DNA of 64,000 nt from Incurvaria masculella (GCA_946894095.1 OX335644.1:17341595-17405594), one strand, 5' to 3'. Counted from the stretch's first letter, positions 1 through 12,579 are shown. Made by a program: numbers and translations. The notes: a model not told the origin generated them from the letters alone.

Positions 1-244
1 TTTTAAATGCTAGCTCATCAGAATTTATGGTTGTTTCGGAATATTGTAAAGTGGACTTGTTAGTGAAAGAGTGGGTGAATTACGAAGTGAGTGGATTGAA
101 AATCGTGTAAAAATAAAAAAGTAAAGATGAATACTAATCCGCTTAGGCTGGTCAATAGTTAGATGAAAAAAAAAAGGGTAACATCGTGGGGCGCCCGACG
201 GAAGCAAAGCTAAAATAGCGTGATCTGAATCTGATCTCACGGTC

Positions 245-400
245 ATTGAAAAGTGAGAGAGAGAGAGAGAGAAGGGGGGATAATGTGTGTGAGAGATTTA
301 TGGAGTGAGAGAGATATGTAGATGGAGTGAGAAAGATATATAGAAAGAGTGAGAGAGGTATATAGAAAGAAAGAGTGTTAGAAAGAGAGAGAGCAAGACC
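245..400. repeat. GA-rich microsatellite
   Basis: A degenerate purine-rich tract built from gagaga runs and gtgagagag/tatagaaagag variants lies in the intron upstream of the first visible spin exon. The rest of 1-625 shows no coding signal apart from the splice acceptor at 624-625. Confidence 0.8.
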
Positions 401-625
401 GACAGCCAACCGGCTGGGCAAGCGTGAATAGAATTTACTGAGAAAGTTTACCTTTAAAGCCATATATGTCTAATCAAGTAGACAAAAGGTTTTCGTGTCA
501 CAGTAGAATGGAATGAAATTGATAAAGTGCCACGTCAGAGCGAGAGACAACTAAAACAACTAGCATTCCCCATCCGTGTGAACGAGAGTGGCCCGGCCGT
601 CGACTAACGGGCTTTGCCTCCGAAG

Positions 626-887
626 GGTCTCCATGACGTTCGGCGTGATCACTATGGCGTCGGGCATCATCGGCGTGCCCCTGGGCACGTGGCTGGGCAG
701 CACGCTGGTGGGGCGGTACCCGCGGGCGCACCCGCTCATATGCGGCGGCGGGCTGCTGGTGTCGGCGCCGGCGATGGCCGCCACGCTGTACTGGGCCGGC
801 GGCTCGGTGTACGCGCCGTTCGTACTGATGTTCATTGCCGAGATCGCACTCAACCTGAACTGGGCAATAGTGGCCGATATGACGCTG
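626..887 (+). CDS. spin exon A (first exon in window)
   Basis: The acceptor is cctccgaag/G and the donor is ACGCTG/GTAAGG. The exon encodes several transmembrane helices from [10 protein letters not shown] to IVADMTL and ends in phase 0. It is GC-rich against an AT-rich intron. Confidence 0.9.
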
Positions 888-3800
888 GTAAGGGCGGTTC
901 GTTTGCGGCCGAAAGGGGTTTTTAGATTGGTGATGCACATAAATATTCATACTTTTGGGTCTGCATTACTCATTTCTTTTGAAGTTTGCACGATCACTTA
1001 AATTTTTGCAACAATCATTTGTCAAACTAGACCCGACGTACACGCACCCCATGTGCAATTATTACTAGTGGACGTGGGACAGATTCAACTCAATTTGTAT
1101 ACAATTTCAACATAAGGATAGGGATAGGCTCGTAACCATACAACGTGACCTATTTGGGACCTACCGTGGTATGTGCTCAGATCCCGCCCGTCCTCCATTT
1201 TCATATAGTATTTTTAATGCTATAAAACATCGATTTCTTTAAAAAGAAATGGGCATTTTTGATGATATAGGATCAATATTTGAGAGCACTGAGCTGTGCC
1301 CTGCTCCGCTCTAGCTATCTCGCTGGCCACGGCAGATATCTGGGTTGTGAATTTACGTAGCTCAAGACTCACGCGCGTACCTCGGCGCGAAAGTTTCAAG
1401 GTTCCACACTCTTGTTTACGACGAATATTATTGACCGCGTAAATACTACGTGACTTAGCACTAAACACTTCCCCCTCCTTGTGACTGACTGGTATTTTAC
1501 AAAAGATCCTCCCCCTAAATCGGTCACGTAGTAACAATACGAGCCCTAGCTGTTGTAGACATATTCCCAATGATGTGGTTACGAAATTACTGTTCCTGTT
1601 AGATTGTAATTACATTTAAAAACAAAATGAGTTTATGGGATCATTCTCACACTACTTACTACTAAAATAAATTATCAAAAAATTTATATAATAATAATTG
1701 ATAAAAAAATACCTTTCTTAAAGAAAGTTCAAGAAAGGTATTTTTCTTCTTCGTTGAAAATTGTTCGCATAAGTCTCGCTTGAGGTAATGTGTGTATAAC
1801 ATAGACATGTATAATGGAGTAACTTTGGTTTATCGAAGATTTAGTACAAATGAATGCAGATGACTGCAAGCATGTGATATCACGCTGCATCACCGATTTA
1901 AAAACACTTTTGTGGTCTTCTATACAAAACATTGCTTGTTATCTATTTATATGTGTCAGCATTTTAAAATATTAGGGGATTTGGGTTCCTTTGTTTTTTT
2001 GGTGGTGGAAGAAGTCCTTGAAAAAAATGCATGTAACATTGTTTGATGGTGTCTTATTGTTAAGATTTTCCTTTTTTTAACTTTTTACACTTAATGGAGG
2101 CGTAGTTTTCTTTACGATTTAGTTTTTGTAACTGCATGTAGTAAAAAAGCTGTACCTAATCATTTGTTTTGCTTATTAACATTTATGTAAATCATTCATC
2201 ATTTCACTTGCCCATATCAGAGGTAATCTTGGGACACTATTGCCTAGTTTCATGGTAAAGTAATATAAATTTTGCTGATCGGTTGAAACAGTCATTGGAA
2301 TATTTCAAAACGCAACAAAACAATGAATATTTTTCCTCTGATGTGGCTGGTTTTTGTAAAATAATTTTACTAGCGACATCTATTGTCCGCCTTGTAAATT
2401 AAGTGCGATTCTTGCCAACCACGTTTATTTGATTTGCAAGGTTAATTCATAGATGGCGCCACTAAATGACTTAGACCCTAGTGTCAGTGTTATTTCATAG
2501 ATGGCGGCACAATGTTCGGATGTGGCGCCAACTTTGAATTTCTTAGCCTTGTTTGAACGTAAATACATAGTTTTAAAGAATATATATTCAAGTAGCACGT
2601 TGACTCCCATGTGCAAGTTTGTTTCAGGCCATGAATTCATGTTTGTGCTCCAGATTTTCAATTGCTCAACACTATCAGTTACCTATAATGACAATGTTGT
2701 ATTAATTTGCTCATGTATAGATTGGCATGATCATACAGGTTGTTAAATAAATATTAAGGCATTAGAAAATTACCCTCCCCATACAAATGTAGTTAACTGT
2801 CATTTGAAAATGACTCTTGGTATCTAATAACAAGCAAAAAATTAGTTTATTTTTTAAATTTGGAGAAATGATTTCTGAGACCCTAGTCCCAGCTGTCACC
2901 TAAATTGGCGTTTACGGCAAGCCGATCGACTGGCGTTTTCAAAAGTATGGAGAAATTGAAGAGCGCAGTGGGCGTTAAGCGAACTAACATTTGCGAGTCC
3001 GTGTTTGATTTGACAGCTTGCTCACCGGCGCCGTAAATACGTCGACGTTGCCGTTTACGCCTACTCCGCGTTTTCATACAAATCAGAAGTCTGAGAAGTC
3101 AAAACTTTGAATATCAGTAAAAACTTGTATGGATTTTGACGTTTTTACATTACTTCGAAGTTCCGTAAACGCCGATTTAGTGACCACTGGGACTAGGAGC
3201 TCTGGGTCAAACCTAAGAGTAAATAAAACTTGCGTGAAGATTTTTGTTTCGCTAACACTTAACATCATTCCGACCCATGTCATACAAAGTTGTTTATGCA
3301 CAGAACGCAAAAAGTATTGACCTTTGAGTTACGAATTAATTAATTGTTAACATAGCATCAAAAGTTGTGGCGAAAGCATTTCCAGAATTTCAGTTGGTTG
3401 TAATTACCCATTAAAAGTTTTACACCGTTAGGTAGCGCTATTAAATAAAAGTATTTTTTTTAAATATTGTAACTGAACCAATAAACCTAATACTCTGAAA
3501 ATGTTTTCGCCCCTACTACTAAGTCTATTTACCAACGTTAATTTAAAAAATCTTGCATACACACATATTCGTTGTCTTATATGTGATACCAAATGTTAAG
3601 ATTGGGAACAGTGGTTTTTTTTGGGGAACATAGCTTACGGGCCGGGCCATTCTTATGACATGAATGTGACAAAAATAGGTACATTATTCTAAAACACCTC
3701 AAAAAGAGCAAAAATATAGATAAACATTTTTGTTGTCTCTTAAACAGCCTGTGTGTCCTGTACACCTATCCTAAGAAAATGAGAGCATTCGGACCCACAG

Positions 3801-6800
3801 CTGAACACATTCACCTGTACATAGAACGTCTCAATGTTGATACGTATACGTGTTGATCCCTGCGCCAAGTGTGTGACCGTCGGTGTGTGTTGACAGTACG
3901 TGGTGGTCCCGCCGCGGCGCTCCACGGCCGAGGCGTTCCAGATACTCATCTCTCACTTGTTTGGAGATGCTGGGAGCCCCTACCTCGTCGGAGTGGTGAG
4001 CTTGTTTTACGGAACTGGTCTCATATCCACAAAATGTGGTCGTTTCTGTTCCCACCCACATAAATCCTCGAATATGTCTACGACCATGTTTTCCTGTGGC
4101 ATGTACATTTCAGCTGAAGGATAATTGGACACAGCGGATCTCACAGTAGGCGCGCTAGATTCCTTCCCATTTATCTGAGCTAATTTTATATCTACCGTCA
4201 TGATATAAGTTCAACACACCTCATGTGAATTAGTTGCCATATCAGTAAGTAATTATTAATCTATGGCCATATCAGGACCTTCCATACCAGGACTACATAA
4301 TTGTTCAATTTTACGATACTTAAATTAGTGATATATTGTATGAATTTCCATTTTGTTTTACTTTAGGCTACAATGTATAATGTATAAATGTGTAAATGCG
4401 GATGTTTTAATACTGGAACAACATCGGCATCGGCATGCACTTTCATTCCTGTGATTAAGTCGTCAAAGAGTGTTTGTACAAAAGTTTTCTATTACACTAG
4501 AAACAACCATGCTATAAAATTACAAAAATGTTAGTCTCAAATTAAACTTGAACCTAAATTAAATTCTAAATAGCATAAAATGATACCTTTTTCGACTTTA
4601 TTTTTTAGCTATTAGCCATTTTATCACCACGTGACTCGAGTCTCAAACTTAACTAATTCATATACATAATAAAACATTTTACTTGATTAAATAACAAATT
4701 AGCTCAAAAATAGCATTCATGTTTTACATGAAAACTATAACTTCCGATATTTACTCCAGGAACTTTAGCCTTAAATCAGCACTTAGAAAAACATTAAATC
4801 CGAAATGCTTTTTTTTTTTCATAAACGTAGTATTTCATGTGGACGTGTGTACATTAAGTTTGCAACATTTTGGGGGGTCCGGAAAGATAGAAATAAAGTA
4901 TTAAATATGTTTAAAAAATGATATCTCCTAAACAAATATTTAGAAATGTTATTTAAAAATGTTATATGTTAGCTAATTTTTGGTGTAATATTACTGTGAA
5001 TTTGCAACAATTTCTTATTTACGGAACTGTGGGGAATATATATTTTTTTGTACTATTTTCATAATATCTGCAAAGCAAATAATGATTATTCTATTTTATT
5101 TTCTGAAATTAGTAACTGACCGCAAACTCAATATTCTGTGAAATTTGTAAAATGTTGCAAATTTGTAAAATTAGAAGCACATTTTTTTTCATTTATAATT
5201 TTTACATTCACACAAAAGCTAAACAAAAAATTCGACATACGTATAAAATCGTTCGTTATATAGTTTTTAAAGAATTTAATTTTCTTTTACATATTCTAGA
5301 ATAGCAAGTTAGGTTTGCGGCATAGATTTTTTTTAGTAAAAACATTTTTTTAAATACATTTCCGTAATTACAAAATTGTTGCAAATTCACAGTTACATTA
5401 CGTCTTAAAAGACTTAACATATATTTTTTCTAATACCCTTTCTAAATATTTGTTTAGGAGATATATATTTTTAAATACATTTTAATTTTTTTTCTATCTT
5501 CCAGGCCCCGCTAAATGTTGCAAACATAATGTAAGCATATGAACATGAAATTATATATTTCTGAGAAAAAAAAAACATTTCGGATTTCATGTGCTTCTCA
5601 AACCGTATCTATCCCGGTATAAGTAGAGTCCGATCAGACACCCTTTCGCGCGCCCGCAAAAACTAAAAACTTCGATCAAGAAGCAAGAAGCTATCTGAAG
5701 AAGTAAAACAACACCGAGGTCGGCTAACGTTACAGCTGTCCGAGTCGCTGAAGCGCGAGTTCAGCCCGGCGGGCGCGCTCGCCAGCGACCTGGTGACCTT
5801 CAAGGCGCTCCAGTACTCGCTGTTCGTGACCTGCTTCGTGGAGGTGGTCGGCGGGATCTGCTTCCTGCTCACCGCCGTCTACATCGTGCGGGACAAGGCG
5901 GCCGTGGACAAGGCGATAGCCGGTGAGTGCTTCACGCCGCAAGGCGCTCGCTTCCTGTGTTCGCTTCATAACGTATCCCGCACATTTCTTGACGGTCGTG
6001 TATCTGTTGCAGTGACATGGTAAATCCGTTGATTGCTAGATTTGTATTTTTTATTTTACGTATTAGTATAAATTGTTTTCACCTCTTATCATAAATCTAA
6101 CCTTACCGAACTAGATCCAGTGAAGTTATAGTGAAATCACAATATTACTATCAAGAAAATATAAGTGATTGACAACAATAGATCGGCAATTGGATAATCG
6201 GTATTCCAATGTATTATAATTATGCTAGTGCAATTATAACATGGCTTTGACGATATTACTGCAACATATTTTTTTCTGGATGCAAACATTATGAAGGCCA
6301 AAAACATCACAGTAGAATTTAAGAGAGAATGGCGGGTGTGCTCAGTTTGCTTCGCCGAGCTACCAAATTGGCGATTGTTTTCAAAATTTGATCTATGTTC
6401 TCTAATTTTTAAATATCACGAATACTTTATAGTTACGGAAGCGTCGGGAAGAAACCCACTACTTCGGTGGTGTGAGGTTTTCTAGCAAAGAACTCGCCAC
6501 TCCTCGTGTACTTAAAACCTCTGCTGGGTACCTTGATACCGAATATTGTAGCTAGGGAGCCAAAAAAGACCCCTTTGATTTTTATAAACTTCTATTGTTT
6601 ATTTATACTTCACTCAAGGACACGATTACACTATGTGTGACCTTATATTGTAATGTTTGTGCCAGTATCCACACCTCGAATACAAGATTGTGTGTTATTG
6701 TTCATGTTTATACAAATTATTTGTGTTGGCGAGATAAAGATAGACTGTTTTGTCCAGGCGGAAACAGTCCTGAGGAAATGAGAAACTTAACCAATCCAGG

Positions 6801-7809
6801 TCCACACGGGCACGGTAACTTGAAATTTTATAGTTTTCGTCAACATGTTTCCCCTTCGCTGATCGTACCTGAAACCATTTGTACTTCCAGCTATCTACTC
6901 AACAAGAACACATTATGTACATTGTTGAGATTCTTCACTGTACAAAAGCATGTACCGTTTGCACAGAATTACTAAGCCATTACTATCAACTTTTTAATAT
7001 TATCGTCTTTTTGCTTGGATTTGATACTATCACCTGTTAATTGAACTCTCATCTGTTATGAAATAGTCGAGTGAAATGTTAGCAAAAACTGCATTTTCAC
7101 ATTGTTTCAGCTCATATAAAGATAGTTTGAGCCTTCGGTGAGTACCCCATTCCATTACTCACTACTCACTCAACATACACATTATAGTAAATCAGTCAGC
7201 TTAGGTTTCAGGTTGTCAGCGTGTTTGCGTCCACTGCTGGACATACGCCTCTCCAATTTTTCTCCAGTCCTCCCGGCACTCAGCAGTACTCTCCCGAGTA
7301 TAGACCCCGATTGGAACCATTATCTACTTACAAGGGCCCGAATATGTTCAGGGAAACCATTGAAAGCTGAATTAACATTTTCTGTGTTGCCATCTATTTC
7401 AGGTTGCATAAAAAAATCCTGAAGACTTATATCCCGAAGTTACTATCTAGCTCAGGGGGATAACCTGTGTAAGATGTGAGGAAATATGTGATGGAATTCA
7501 TTCAACTCTGCACCAAAGCGTTTATGTCATACCTTCTGCGCTCTTACTGGGTAGAATATTTTACCGATTCTGATCGGTGCAGAATTGATCAATTTCCCTC
7601 ACATATTTTCTCACATCTTGCGCTGGTTCAGACCCTGTTCACTATAATCAAACTCCTTAATATCAAAATGTATATGATTTTTTGAATAAAGCAAAACTTT
7701 TCATACTTATGTACTAAAATGATTAATTTTTTCTTTTCTAGAAGCAGAAACACAGGCGGCAGAACCGACACACAGGTACGCACACGAAGCGACAGTACCT
7801 GCGGAATAG
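626..7809 (+). CDS. Spinster/SPNS-type lysosomal MFS transporter (3' part, four exons)
   Basis: The exons are 626-887, 3897-3995, 5736-5922 and 7742-7809, joined at GT-AG junctions in phases 0, 0 and 1; translation stops with TAG at 7807-7809. The protein matches the C-terminal half of the Spinster/SPNS family: [20 protein letters not shown], then [39 protein letters not shown] and a last membrane segment around [16 protein letters not shown]. Family members are 12-helix major facilitators of late endosomes and lysosomes; fly spinster affects lysosome reformation and synapse growth, and vertebrate relatives move lysophospholipids or sphingosine-1-phosphate. The link from SPYLVGV to the last helix is short, as in vertebrate SPNS1 and unlike the longer fly linker. 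The start and roughly the first half of the protein lie left of the window. Introns carry several MITEs. The family call is firm; the substrate cannot be read from sequence. Confidence 0.92.
888..2882 (+). other. spin intron, no gene seen
   Basis: This AT-rich intronic stretch contains no protein-like reading frame that I recognise. Short 'tagatggcgcc' type motifs near 2450-2500 suggest old repeat debris. Confidence 0.5.
2883..3196. mobile_element. MITE with about 30-bp terminal inverted repeats
   Basis: The left end (ctagtcccag, then aaattggcgtttacgg) is mirrored at the right end (ccgtaaacgccgattt, then ctgggactag). The element is about 314 bp, has no coding capacity and sits in the spin intron. 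A related copy lies at 25140-25400. Confidence 0.75.
3897..3995 (+). CDS. spin exon B
   Basis: This 99-nt phase 0-0 exon lies between ttgacag/TAC and GGAGTG/GTGAGC. It encodes the family signature [16 protein letters not shown] followed by [11 protein letters not shown]. Confidence 0.92.
4180..4310 (-). mobile_element. SINE 3'-part fragment
   Basis: The fragment contains accgtcatgatataagttc and caggaccttccataccagg. Both match the 3' body of the full SINEs at 35688-36055 and 48528-48929, in reverse orientation. Confidence 0.55.
4775..5605. mobile_element. Fold-back element with about 230-bp inverted arms
   Basis: The left arm (about 4775-5020: aaatccgaaatgc, gcaacatttt, cctaaacaaatatttagaaa, gtgaatttgcaacaa) is mirrored in the right arm (about 5375-5605: ttgttgcaaattcac, aaatatttgtttagg, aatgttgc, catttcggattt). 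There is no ORF between the arms. It lies in the last large spin intron, just upstream of exon C. Confidence 0.7.
5736..5922 (+). CDS. spin exon C
   Basis: The acceptor is gttacag/CTG and the donor is ATAGCCG/GTGAGT. It encodes a short charged linker ([13 protein letters not shown]) and the final membrane segment ([20 protein letters not shown]), then a basic and acidic tail. Confidence 0.92.
7742..7809 (+). CDS. spin terminal exon
   Basis: The acceptor is ttttctag/AA after a pyrimidine tract. The phase-1 junction from exon C reads through [19 protein letters not shown] to a TAG. The stop codon is part of the first unit of the 21-bp minisatellite that follows. Confidence 0.8.
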
Positions 7810-8025
7810 TACACGCCACTGCAACAATAGTACACGCCACTATGAGAATAGTGCATGCCACTATGTGAACAGTGCACGCCACTACGAAAATAGTACACGC
7901 CACACTGTTCAGTGCATTGAACAGTGCATGCCACTACGGGAATAGTACACTGCGCTGCGGGAATAGGGCACTCCGCTACCTTAGGAACAGTGCACCGAGT
8001 TACTGGAATAGTACACAAAACTACA
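7804..8025 (+). repeat. 21-bp minisatellite overlapping the spin stop codon and 3'UTR
   Basis: About ten degenerate units of the form aatagtacacgccactacgag run from the spin stop codon into the 3'UTR. The unit length is seven codons, so the TAG recurs in phase with the spin frame. The long minus-strand frame here is a by-product of the repeat. Confidence 0.8.
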
Positions 8026-8986
8026 GTGGCTATATGTAAATGCGAGATTTAGTGGTCTAAATGTGAGATATCGTAGTGTAAACGCGAGATATTGTGGTGT
8101 AAACTTAAGATATCGTAATTTTGATGGGACAAGAAATGTCGAGTCATGTTTTCTGAGTATGCGTTTCAGAGACCATTTCCATGGAGACTGATATTTTAGG
8201 ATGATAACTGTAGCGAGTGATCGAGTGTGTCGCGATGTGTGATGTTGTTGGACATTTTGTTATGTGTAATGTAATAGAAGTTCATTTGTAATATTTATAT
8301 GATTTTCTTTATTATTTTGAAAATTCTTATGTTATTGGCTTAGCACATCAGTTAATTTTGTAATTTAGCAACTGACATTCAGCCACAGAATAATCATGAA
8401 TAACGCGACTGATATGGGAATTAAATTATTATTATTATTTAAAGTTATTAACAAGAGTTACAGTTACTATTTGATTTTAGGTTTTCATATTCATAATTAT
8501 TTTATAATTTATATTTTATAGGCATCACAGGACAAATGTAGGGTAGTTATAAAAGTAAGCGGAAGTAGCTAACAAAGGTATTTCCATAGCAACATCAACA
8601 ACTCTTCTATTCACGGCATGTTTAATTATGTAAAGGGGAAATAGATGGATATGCAAATTTCATGGGTTTTACTAGAATTACCATCTACTGTTTAAGCTCT
8701 CAAAAATGTTTTTCCCGCCTCAACTCCGTGGTAGCCTACATCGCTGGTATATCCACTAAACCATTTTGGGCTTGTTTTCTAGTGTAGTGACAGTTTTCTG
8801 TAATTTCCAATGATCGAGATTGGCAACACTGCCCATTAATGCCTGAGATTGTCCTCTAGTGCCAAGTACTAGATAATATTCTGTGCTAGTCCATATACGT
8901 ATAATCCAGCAATGTGTTAGGCCCTGATCAGTAACATGCAGTCCTTTATACCATGTAAATTGAAATGTGTAGAAATCTGTAGAACA
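8026..8986. other. Intergenic or spin 3'UTR, no gene seen
   Basis: AT-rich sequence. 8026-8110 holds a loose repeat around 'gtaaacgcgagatattgtggtgt'-like words. Nothing else could be identified. Confidence 0.4.
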
Positions 8987-9240
8987 CCATTATGCTCTAG
9001 GCAGGGAAGCACCAATCATATTTTTATTTGTGATTTCCTCTTCTAGATATTAGAAAGCAGTGGCTACCTCATACTCGAACAGCCGTGTAAGGATAAAAGA
9101 TTTGACATTTAATAGATTTTGAGCTACGCTTACAAATTAGGAGAAAAAAATTAATAAAAACGATTTAGGGAATTTCACTGTTACTTAGGTCCCAAATAGT
9201 GAAACTTCTATAAAATCTCTTAGATGTCAAATATGTTATA
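8987..9240. repeat. 254-bp tandem duplication, copy 1
   Basis: The sequence starting ccattatgctctaggcaggg and ending caaatatgttata is repeated immediately downstream with no difference that I can see. Confidence 0.95.
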
Positions 9241-9494
9241 CCATTATGCTCTAGGCAGGGAAGCACCAATCATATTTTTATTTGTGATTTCCTCTTCTAG
9301 ATATTAGAAAGCAGTGGCTACCTCATACTCGAACAGCCGTGTAAGGATAAAAGATTTGACATTTAATAGATTTTGAGCTACGCTTACAAATTAGGAGAAA
9401 AAAATTAATAAAAACGATTTAGGGAATTTCACTGTTACTTAGGTCCCAAATAGTGAAACTTCTATAAAATCTCTTAGATGTCAAATATGTTATA
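9241..9494. repeat. 254-bp tandem duplication, copy 2
   Basis: Apparently identical copy of 8987-9240 and directly abutting it. It is either a very recent duplication or an assembly artefact. Confidence 0.95.
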
Positions 9495-10363
9495 TTACAT
9501 AGATGGTCGTTTGTCATTCAACGGGCATTACAACCGAAGAGAAAGGAAGGAGAAGTGGCAAGTCGATATTGCGTCTCCGCTATATGGGCAAAATTACCAT
9601 ATTATTGTATGGGAATCCAGCGATGCGTCGTATGCCGCACAGTCGAAACATCGCTACTACGCGCGAATGTCCCCTAAAATAGCGACCGTCAAGTCTCCAC
9701 GAGACGACCAATGCGTCTGCGACTGTGTTTGCATGTGGCAAGTACTTTTAAGTTGGATTAGTAGTTTTTTTTAATTGGAGACAGCGGGTCCCATATTAGG
9801 CGCACTCGATGCCATATCTCCTTCCTTATTATCTGAGTGTGTTACCTACATTTGGAATCGAATCCATTGAACCAGTCAGTGTAAGGAGTGATTCCATAAC
9901 CCATACTGAACATTAGCTTCTAGTTGAAGAGAACCAAGTATGTGCATATAATTTATTTCATATCATTTAGAAATGGTGTCCCGTCAATGGTTTAATTCTT
10001 CGAGCAACGAATTTAATTTTTATCTTTTTTTTTTTTTAATTAGTCCTTGAGACCTTTATTCATGTTCTTTCAGTTCATATTTTAAGGTAAATCGTTAACC
10101 GATGCACACAAATGTACTTCAGTAAGCCATTTCATTACGGTTTCTCGAGCTTGCTTTGAGATCAATATTTCAGATTATTAAAACTTTAGGGTACCCTTTT
10201 CGGCATCCACAGGTTGCTGAAAACGAATGGTCACTGTTCCCATTTCATGTACCGAGAGAAAAATAAAAAACTGCTTTGTTGCATGCATTCTTAAATTTTA
10301 GTTTTCTCAATAAAACTGTCAAAAACTATGTCATAAACAGCGAGCAAGGGCAGGATTGAAATA

Positions 10364-10679
10364 GGGCCTTGTCACCTACTGCTGATTAGCTTAATCACCA
10401 CATATTTAGGGCCTTTCCTAGCAGCTTGCAATCAATAAATAATAAGTAAAGTGCTATACTAATAAAGGCCCTTTAAGCCTGGTTTTCACCAAGTGCTGAT
10501 TTATTTTAATCAACACTTAAAGGGCCTTTATTACTAAAGTGCTGATTATCTTGTACTGGTATTGATTGCAAGCTGCTATGAAAGGTCATTAATATGTGGC
10601 GATTAATGGCTAATCAGCAGTAGGTGACAAAGGCCCAAAGTGTCAATTAAAATAAAACAGCACTTGGTGAAAACCAGGC
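10364..10679. mobile_element. Nested fold-back (hairpin) element
   Basis: The first arm (gggccttgtcacctactg, attgcaagctgc in reverse, ataaaggccctttaag) is mirrored by cttaaagggcctttatt, attgcaagctgct and cagtaggtgac. An outer segment, cctggttttcaccaagtg, is mirrored at the right end as cacttggtgaaaaccagg. The whole of about 316 bp can fold on itself. No coding capacity. Confidence 0.75.
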
Positions 10680-11472
10680 TAACTGTAGTTAGTTCACCTA
10701 CAAATTTATGACGCGCAACATCGAATGTTTCTCGCACTAAAATAAATAGCGTCCTGTGAAGTTCTTACGTGTCGTTGCAAAACGAGAACATCAGTAGATA
10801 GCGAATTTGTACCCGAACTGACTCAGCGGCGCTAAATTTTTGTATGTAAAGTGGCCACACCGCCCGCATGCAAACGACTTTCGGTTGCTAGTCCCATCTT
10901 TCCATGCTTGCTAGTAATAAAATATCCCTTTATGAAGGTCAACTCAAATCTGTCATTAGTTTTTATAGAACCTTAAGAGGGTCAAATATTATCGCAAGTG
11001 ATCCAGTATAGGTTACTGTAATACAGTTTCGTCCTATTTGTTAAATATTGATGTGATATTTATCGAAATAGTGCGACTTGTTTACTACCCAATCAATGTA
11101 TGTTTGTGTGCATAGTCTGAAGCGAGTCTAGCGAACGTTGCCAATGTTGTGTCTACTTAAGAAAGGAAAATGATCGTTAGTGAAATGTATTAAAATTTTC
11201 TGTTGATTTGTGTTGCTGTCGCGTTGTAAAAAAATTAAGACTGATTATTGAAAATTTTATCAATGCATAATTTGTGCGGAATGTGGTGATGTTTTTGATT
11301 ATGTCTGCGCGAAGTTCTTGTTGCAGCAAGAATCCAGCGGAACTAAGCTGAAAATATCTTTTTGCAATAATATGGCTCGGTAATTAAAAAAATATATTAA
11401 AATGACAGAAATAAAATAAAAGTATTTTCGAAGATTTTACTGTTTTATTGATCACATTAATCAGCAGTAATT
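10680..11472. other. No gene seen
   Basis: AT-rich intergenic sequence. The only landmark is a tttatt at about 11449, which is the poly(A) signal candidate for the minus-strand ORF next to it. Confidence 0.4.
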
Positions 11473-11730
11473 CTAATTCCTATTTAGCCAAGACATGGAT
11501 GGGCTCACTTCACATCCGGTGTTGTGATATAAGCAAATCACATTGCCAAAGAAACTGACTTCCACGCCAGGATTCCCAACAGTATCAATACCACGGAGGA
11601 TAGAGGTAGAGAGGAGATTGTCTAAGCAAACTGGGTCTGTGTCCACCAAGTGGGTCGCTACGTCACAGCCCACGTGATAAAGAAGGCGTGGCTTAGCGAC
11701 ATTCGCGACATGGCGCTGGCGGTGTTAGGT
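11473..11730 (-). CDS. Unidentified C-terminal ORF with poly(A) signal
   Basis: On the minus strand a frame stays open for about 85 codons up to a TAG at 11473-11475. It has protein-like composition (for example GCDVATHLVDTDPVCLDNLL, later SFFGNVICLYHNTGCEVSP). An AATAAA on the same strand lies about 20-30 nt past the stop. A possible branch/acceptor (cctaacaccgccag) sits at the left limit of the frame. It may be the last exon of a host gene, a retrocopy or an old transposon fragment; I do not recognise the family. Confidence 0.3.
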
Positions 11731-12579
11731 TGTGGGACAATATTATGGTCTGCGGCGCAATTTTCGCCGAACAGTCGATTACACGATGAGATTTTGTGTA
11801 AAATGTTGCAAACATTACACAGGACAAAATTATCTAAAGTTTGTAGGTGGAATTACGTTTTATTTGTCAGTAAAACACCTCATATTTTATAATTTGAGTC
11901 AATATTCGAGCATTGTATCGATGTATCGCTCTTGCTATGTGCCGATAGATGGCGCGCAATTATTTTCGTTTTACGGTAAGAAATGTTCATCTCATGATGC
12001 AAATTTTAATGACATTTTTAAATTAAAATTATTTGAATCCGCGCGAAGGCATAGATTTAAATTTTTAAGGTTTTTTTTATAGAAAAAACACTTAGTAAAA
12101 TTTAAAAGGCGCCATCTAGTTGTAGTCTTGTAACCACTAAGAATAGCTCTCGGAATAGCTGCTACCAGAATATCGATTCTTCCGGTAGATGGATTTCGCA
12201 AAAATGGGCGGTGCATGACCCCACCATGAAGCGATTTTCCCCCCGCTTCCCCGCAGTGTCACGCTGCGATCCTTAGTAATGAGTTAAAAACATCTCCTCT
12301 CTCCCTCTATCCTCCGTGATCAATACCCTTGCAGCAAAGAAGGCTGTTGCCTTACCTGCGAGGCTGAATGTTAAAAAGTCCTTAAAAGTGCAAGCAAACA
12401 TTCTGACGCATACAAAAAGTTAGTCCCTACGTATTAACATACTGATTGAAACAGCTCTTAGAACAAAGTATAACGAAACCGACACGCACAAGCTAAATAA
12501 GTTCTTATCCAAAGGTAAAAATGTTACCTTTTCAATGTCAAAATCCAAAACGAAAACAAAAGACAGCTCTTCCGGGTTC

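Noticed and set aside
152..463. 103-codon minus-strand frame with Ser/Leu repeats
   Set aside because: Translation of the GA microsatellite; no other coding evidence.
6595..6975. 126-codon plus-strand frame in the last spin intron
   Set aside because: Low-quality composition (Cys/Tyr/Leu-rich), no homology recognised and inside an intron with good flanking splice sites.
7200..7290. Words such as 'gtccactgctggacatacg' typical of a lepidopteran repeat
   Set aside because: Too short to assign to a family or define ends, so not listed as an element.
7628..8018. Two long minus-strand frames rich in VACTI/CTIPV repeats
   Set aside because: They are the reverse translation of the 21-bp minisatellite downstream of spin; composition is imposed by the repeat.
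9478..9774. 98-codon plus-strand frame
   Set aside because: Begins inside the tandem duplication, has no splice or start context and no recognisable motif.
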